A stretch of DNA of 64,000 nt from Faucicola sp041855445 (lineage in GTDB: Bacteria; Pseudomonadota; Gammaproteobacteria; Pseudomonadales; Moraxellaceae): NCBI GenBank assembly GCA_041855445.1, contig JBHAEG010000021.1:1-64000 (forward strand). The letters are read 5' to 3'. Both the position numbers and the translations under genes were made by a program. Below the pieces are notes generated by a model. It was not told the DNA's origin. It worked only from the letters and a program-made list of their open reading frames with translations, and ran no database searches. This document shows, piece after piece, positions 63,289 to 64,000 of the stretch; positions within the stretch are counted from its first letter, which is position 1; every line of letters begins with the position of its first letter.

Positions 63289-63312
63289 AGCATTCAATAT
63301 ATGTTATTTAGA

Positions 63313-64000
63313 TTATCCAGTAATATTTTCGACTTTATTTAATTTTGCTAAAATACGATAAATCGTATTGACTAGCTGATGACGATGTACTACTTGGTCT
63401 ACAACGCCATGTTCTGCTAAAAATTCTGCCCGCTGAAATGGTTCATCTAGTACTTCACGTACGGTTTGTTCAATGACTCGCTTGCCTGCAAATCCAATCA
63501 TGGCTTTTGGTTCTGCTAAATGCACATCACCCAACATTGCCAGTGAAGCAGTTACGCCACCATATACAGGGTTAGTCAAAACTACGATATAAGGTACACC
63601 AGCTTGTTTTAAGCGTTCAATCACTGCTGAAGTACGAGCCATTTGCATCAATGATAATAATCCTTCTTGCATTCTTGCACCACCCGAAGCGGCAAAACAC
63701 ACTAAGGGAATTTTTTGAGCAAGGGCAATTTCACCTGCTTGAACAAATCTATCGCCCACCACAGACCCCATTGAGCCACCCATAAAACGAAAATCAAATG
63801 CACAGGCAATGACTTCTAAATTTTTTAATTTGCCTTGCATGACAACCAAGCCTTCTGTTTCATTGGTTTTTTTCTGGGCTTCTGCCATGCGTTCAGGATA
63901 GGGCTTACTATCAACAAATCCTAAAGGATTACCAGCAGTAAACTCTTGTCCAAGTTCTCTATCAACTTGTTCAAAAAACCAATTCAAGCGATTACGGGCA
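63313..64000 (-). CDS. accD: Acetyl-CoA carboxylase carboxyltransferase beta subunit (5' end outside window)
   Basis: Carboxyltransferase half that makes malonyl-CoA with AccA. The window holds the C-terminal 228 codons; the reading frame runs off the right edge through ARNRLNWFFEQ, so the N-terminal zinc-finger part is missing. Landmarks present: EFTAGNPLGFVDSKPY, FDFRFMGGSMGSVVGDRFV and LVCFAASGGARMQEGLLSLMQM, NPVYGGVTASLAMLGD (the oxyanion loops). The TTG at 63985-63987 is not the start. Confidence 0.94.
   Translation of the reverse strand, partial: ARNRLNWFFEQVDRELGQEFTAGNPLGFVDSKPYPERMAEAQKKTNETEGLVVMQGKLKNLEVIACAFDFRFMGGSMGSVVGDRFVQAGEIALAQKIPLVCFAASGGARMQEGLLSLMQMARTSAVIERLKQAGVPYIVVLTNPVYGGVTASLAMLGDVHLAEPKAMIGFAGKRVIEQTVREVLDEPFQRAEFLAEHGVVDQVVHRHQLVNTIYRILAKLNKVENITG

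Overview
The window is an AT-rich, gene-dense piece of a gammaproteobacterial chromosome. The rpoB, rpoC, secE and recN products read like those of Moraxellaceae (Moraxella, Psychrobacter, Acinetobacter), and I infer a Moraxella-like organism. That rests on remembered family sequences, not a search. Almost every gene is a housekeeping gene. There is no rRNA, CRISPR array, prophage or clear insertion sequence.

Layout. 0.1-6.2 kb (minus): recN, yqgE, ruvX, a small membrane protein and tusA run as one tight operon, followed by a DASS-type anion transporter and xerC. 6.4-10.5 kb: a fatty acyl-CoA ligase gene faces fadH across a shared control region containing a perfect 12-bp inverted repeat. 10.6-13.5 kb: two lipoprotein genes of uncertain function, one with a Tat-like signal and one joining leucine-rich repeats to a DUF1566-like domain, then a YbjN-like gene. 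13.6-20.1 kb: ccmAB without the rest of the ccm operon, argA, rnr and telA. 20.3-29.2 kb: polA, a secreted protein, a patatin lipoprotein, recG, a tiny HMA-fold protein lacking metal ligands, and efp divergent from epmB. 29.3-38.3 kb: an unrecognised 590-residue protein, hemH, glyA, queF, nagZ, prlC and yheV. 38.5-43.7 kb is the least ordinary part: a single-span protein with a repeated Lys/Phe motif, a degenerate DarG-like macro-domain protein right behind it, a class V aminotransferase, and a membrane-anchored OmpA-domain protein with a repetitive linker. 44.0-47.9 kb: a rhomboid protease, a phosphoesterase, purE, purK and a small secreted protein. 48.0-60.6 kb (minus): the classic cluster tRNA-Trp, secE, nusG, rplK, rplA, rplJ, rplL, rpoB, rpoC. 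60.6-64.0 kb (minus): accD (cut by the window edge), folC and a LysM/SPOR envelope protein.

The transcription-translation cluster carries visible control elements: a near-consensus promoter before tRNA-Trp, a hairpin terminator between secE and nusG, a probable L1 site before rplK, a recognisable L10 leader before rplJ, and a perfect 16-bp stem with a U-run between rplL and rpoB. rpoC appears to start at TTG.

The best candidates for something undescribed are the Lys/Phe-repeat protein with its pseudo-macro partner (38.5-40.6 kb) and the lipoprotein pair at 10.6-12.8 kb. Both are inferences from sequence reading and are labelled as such.
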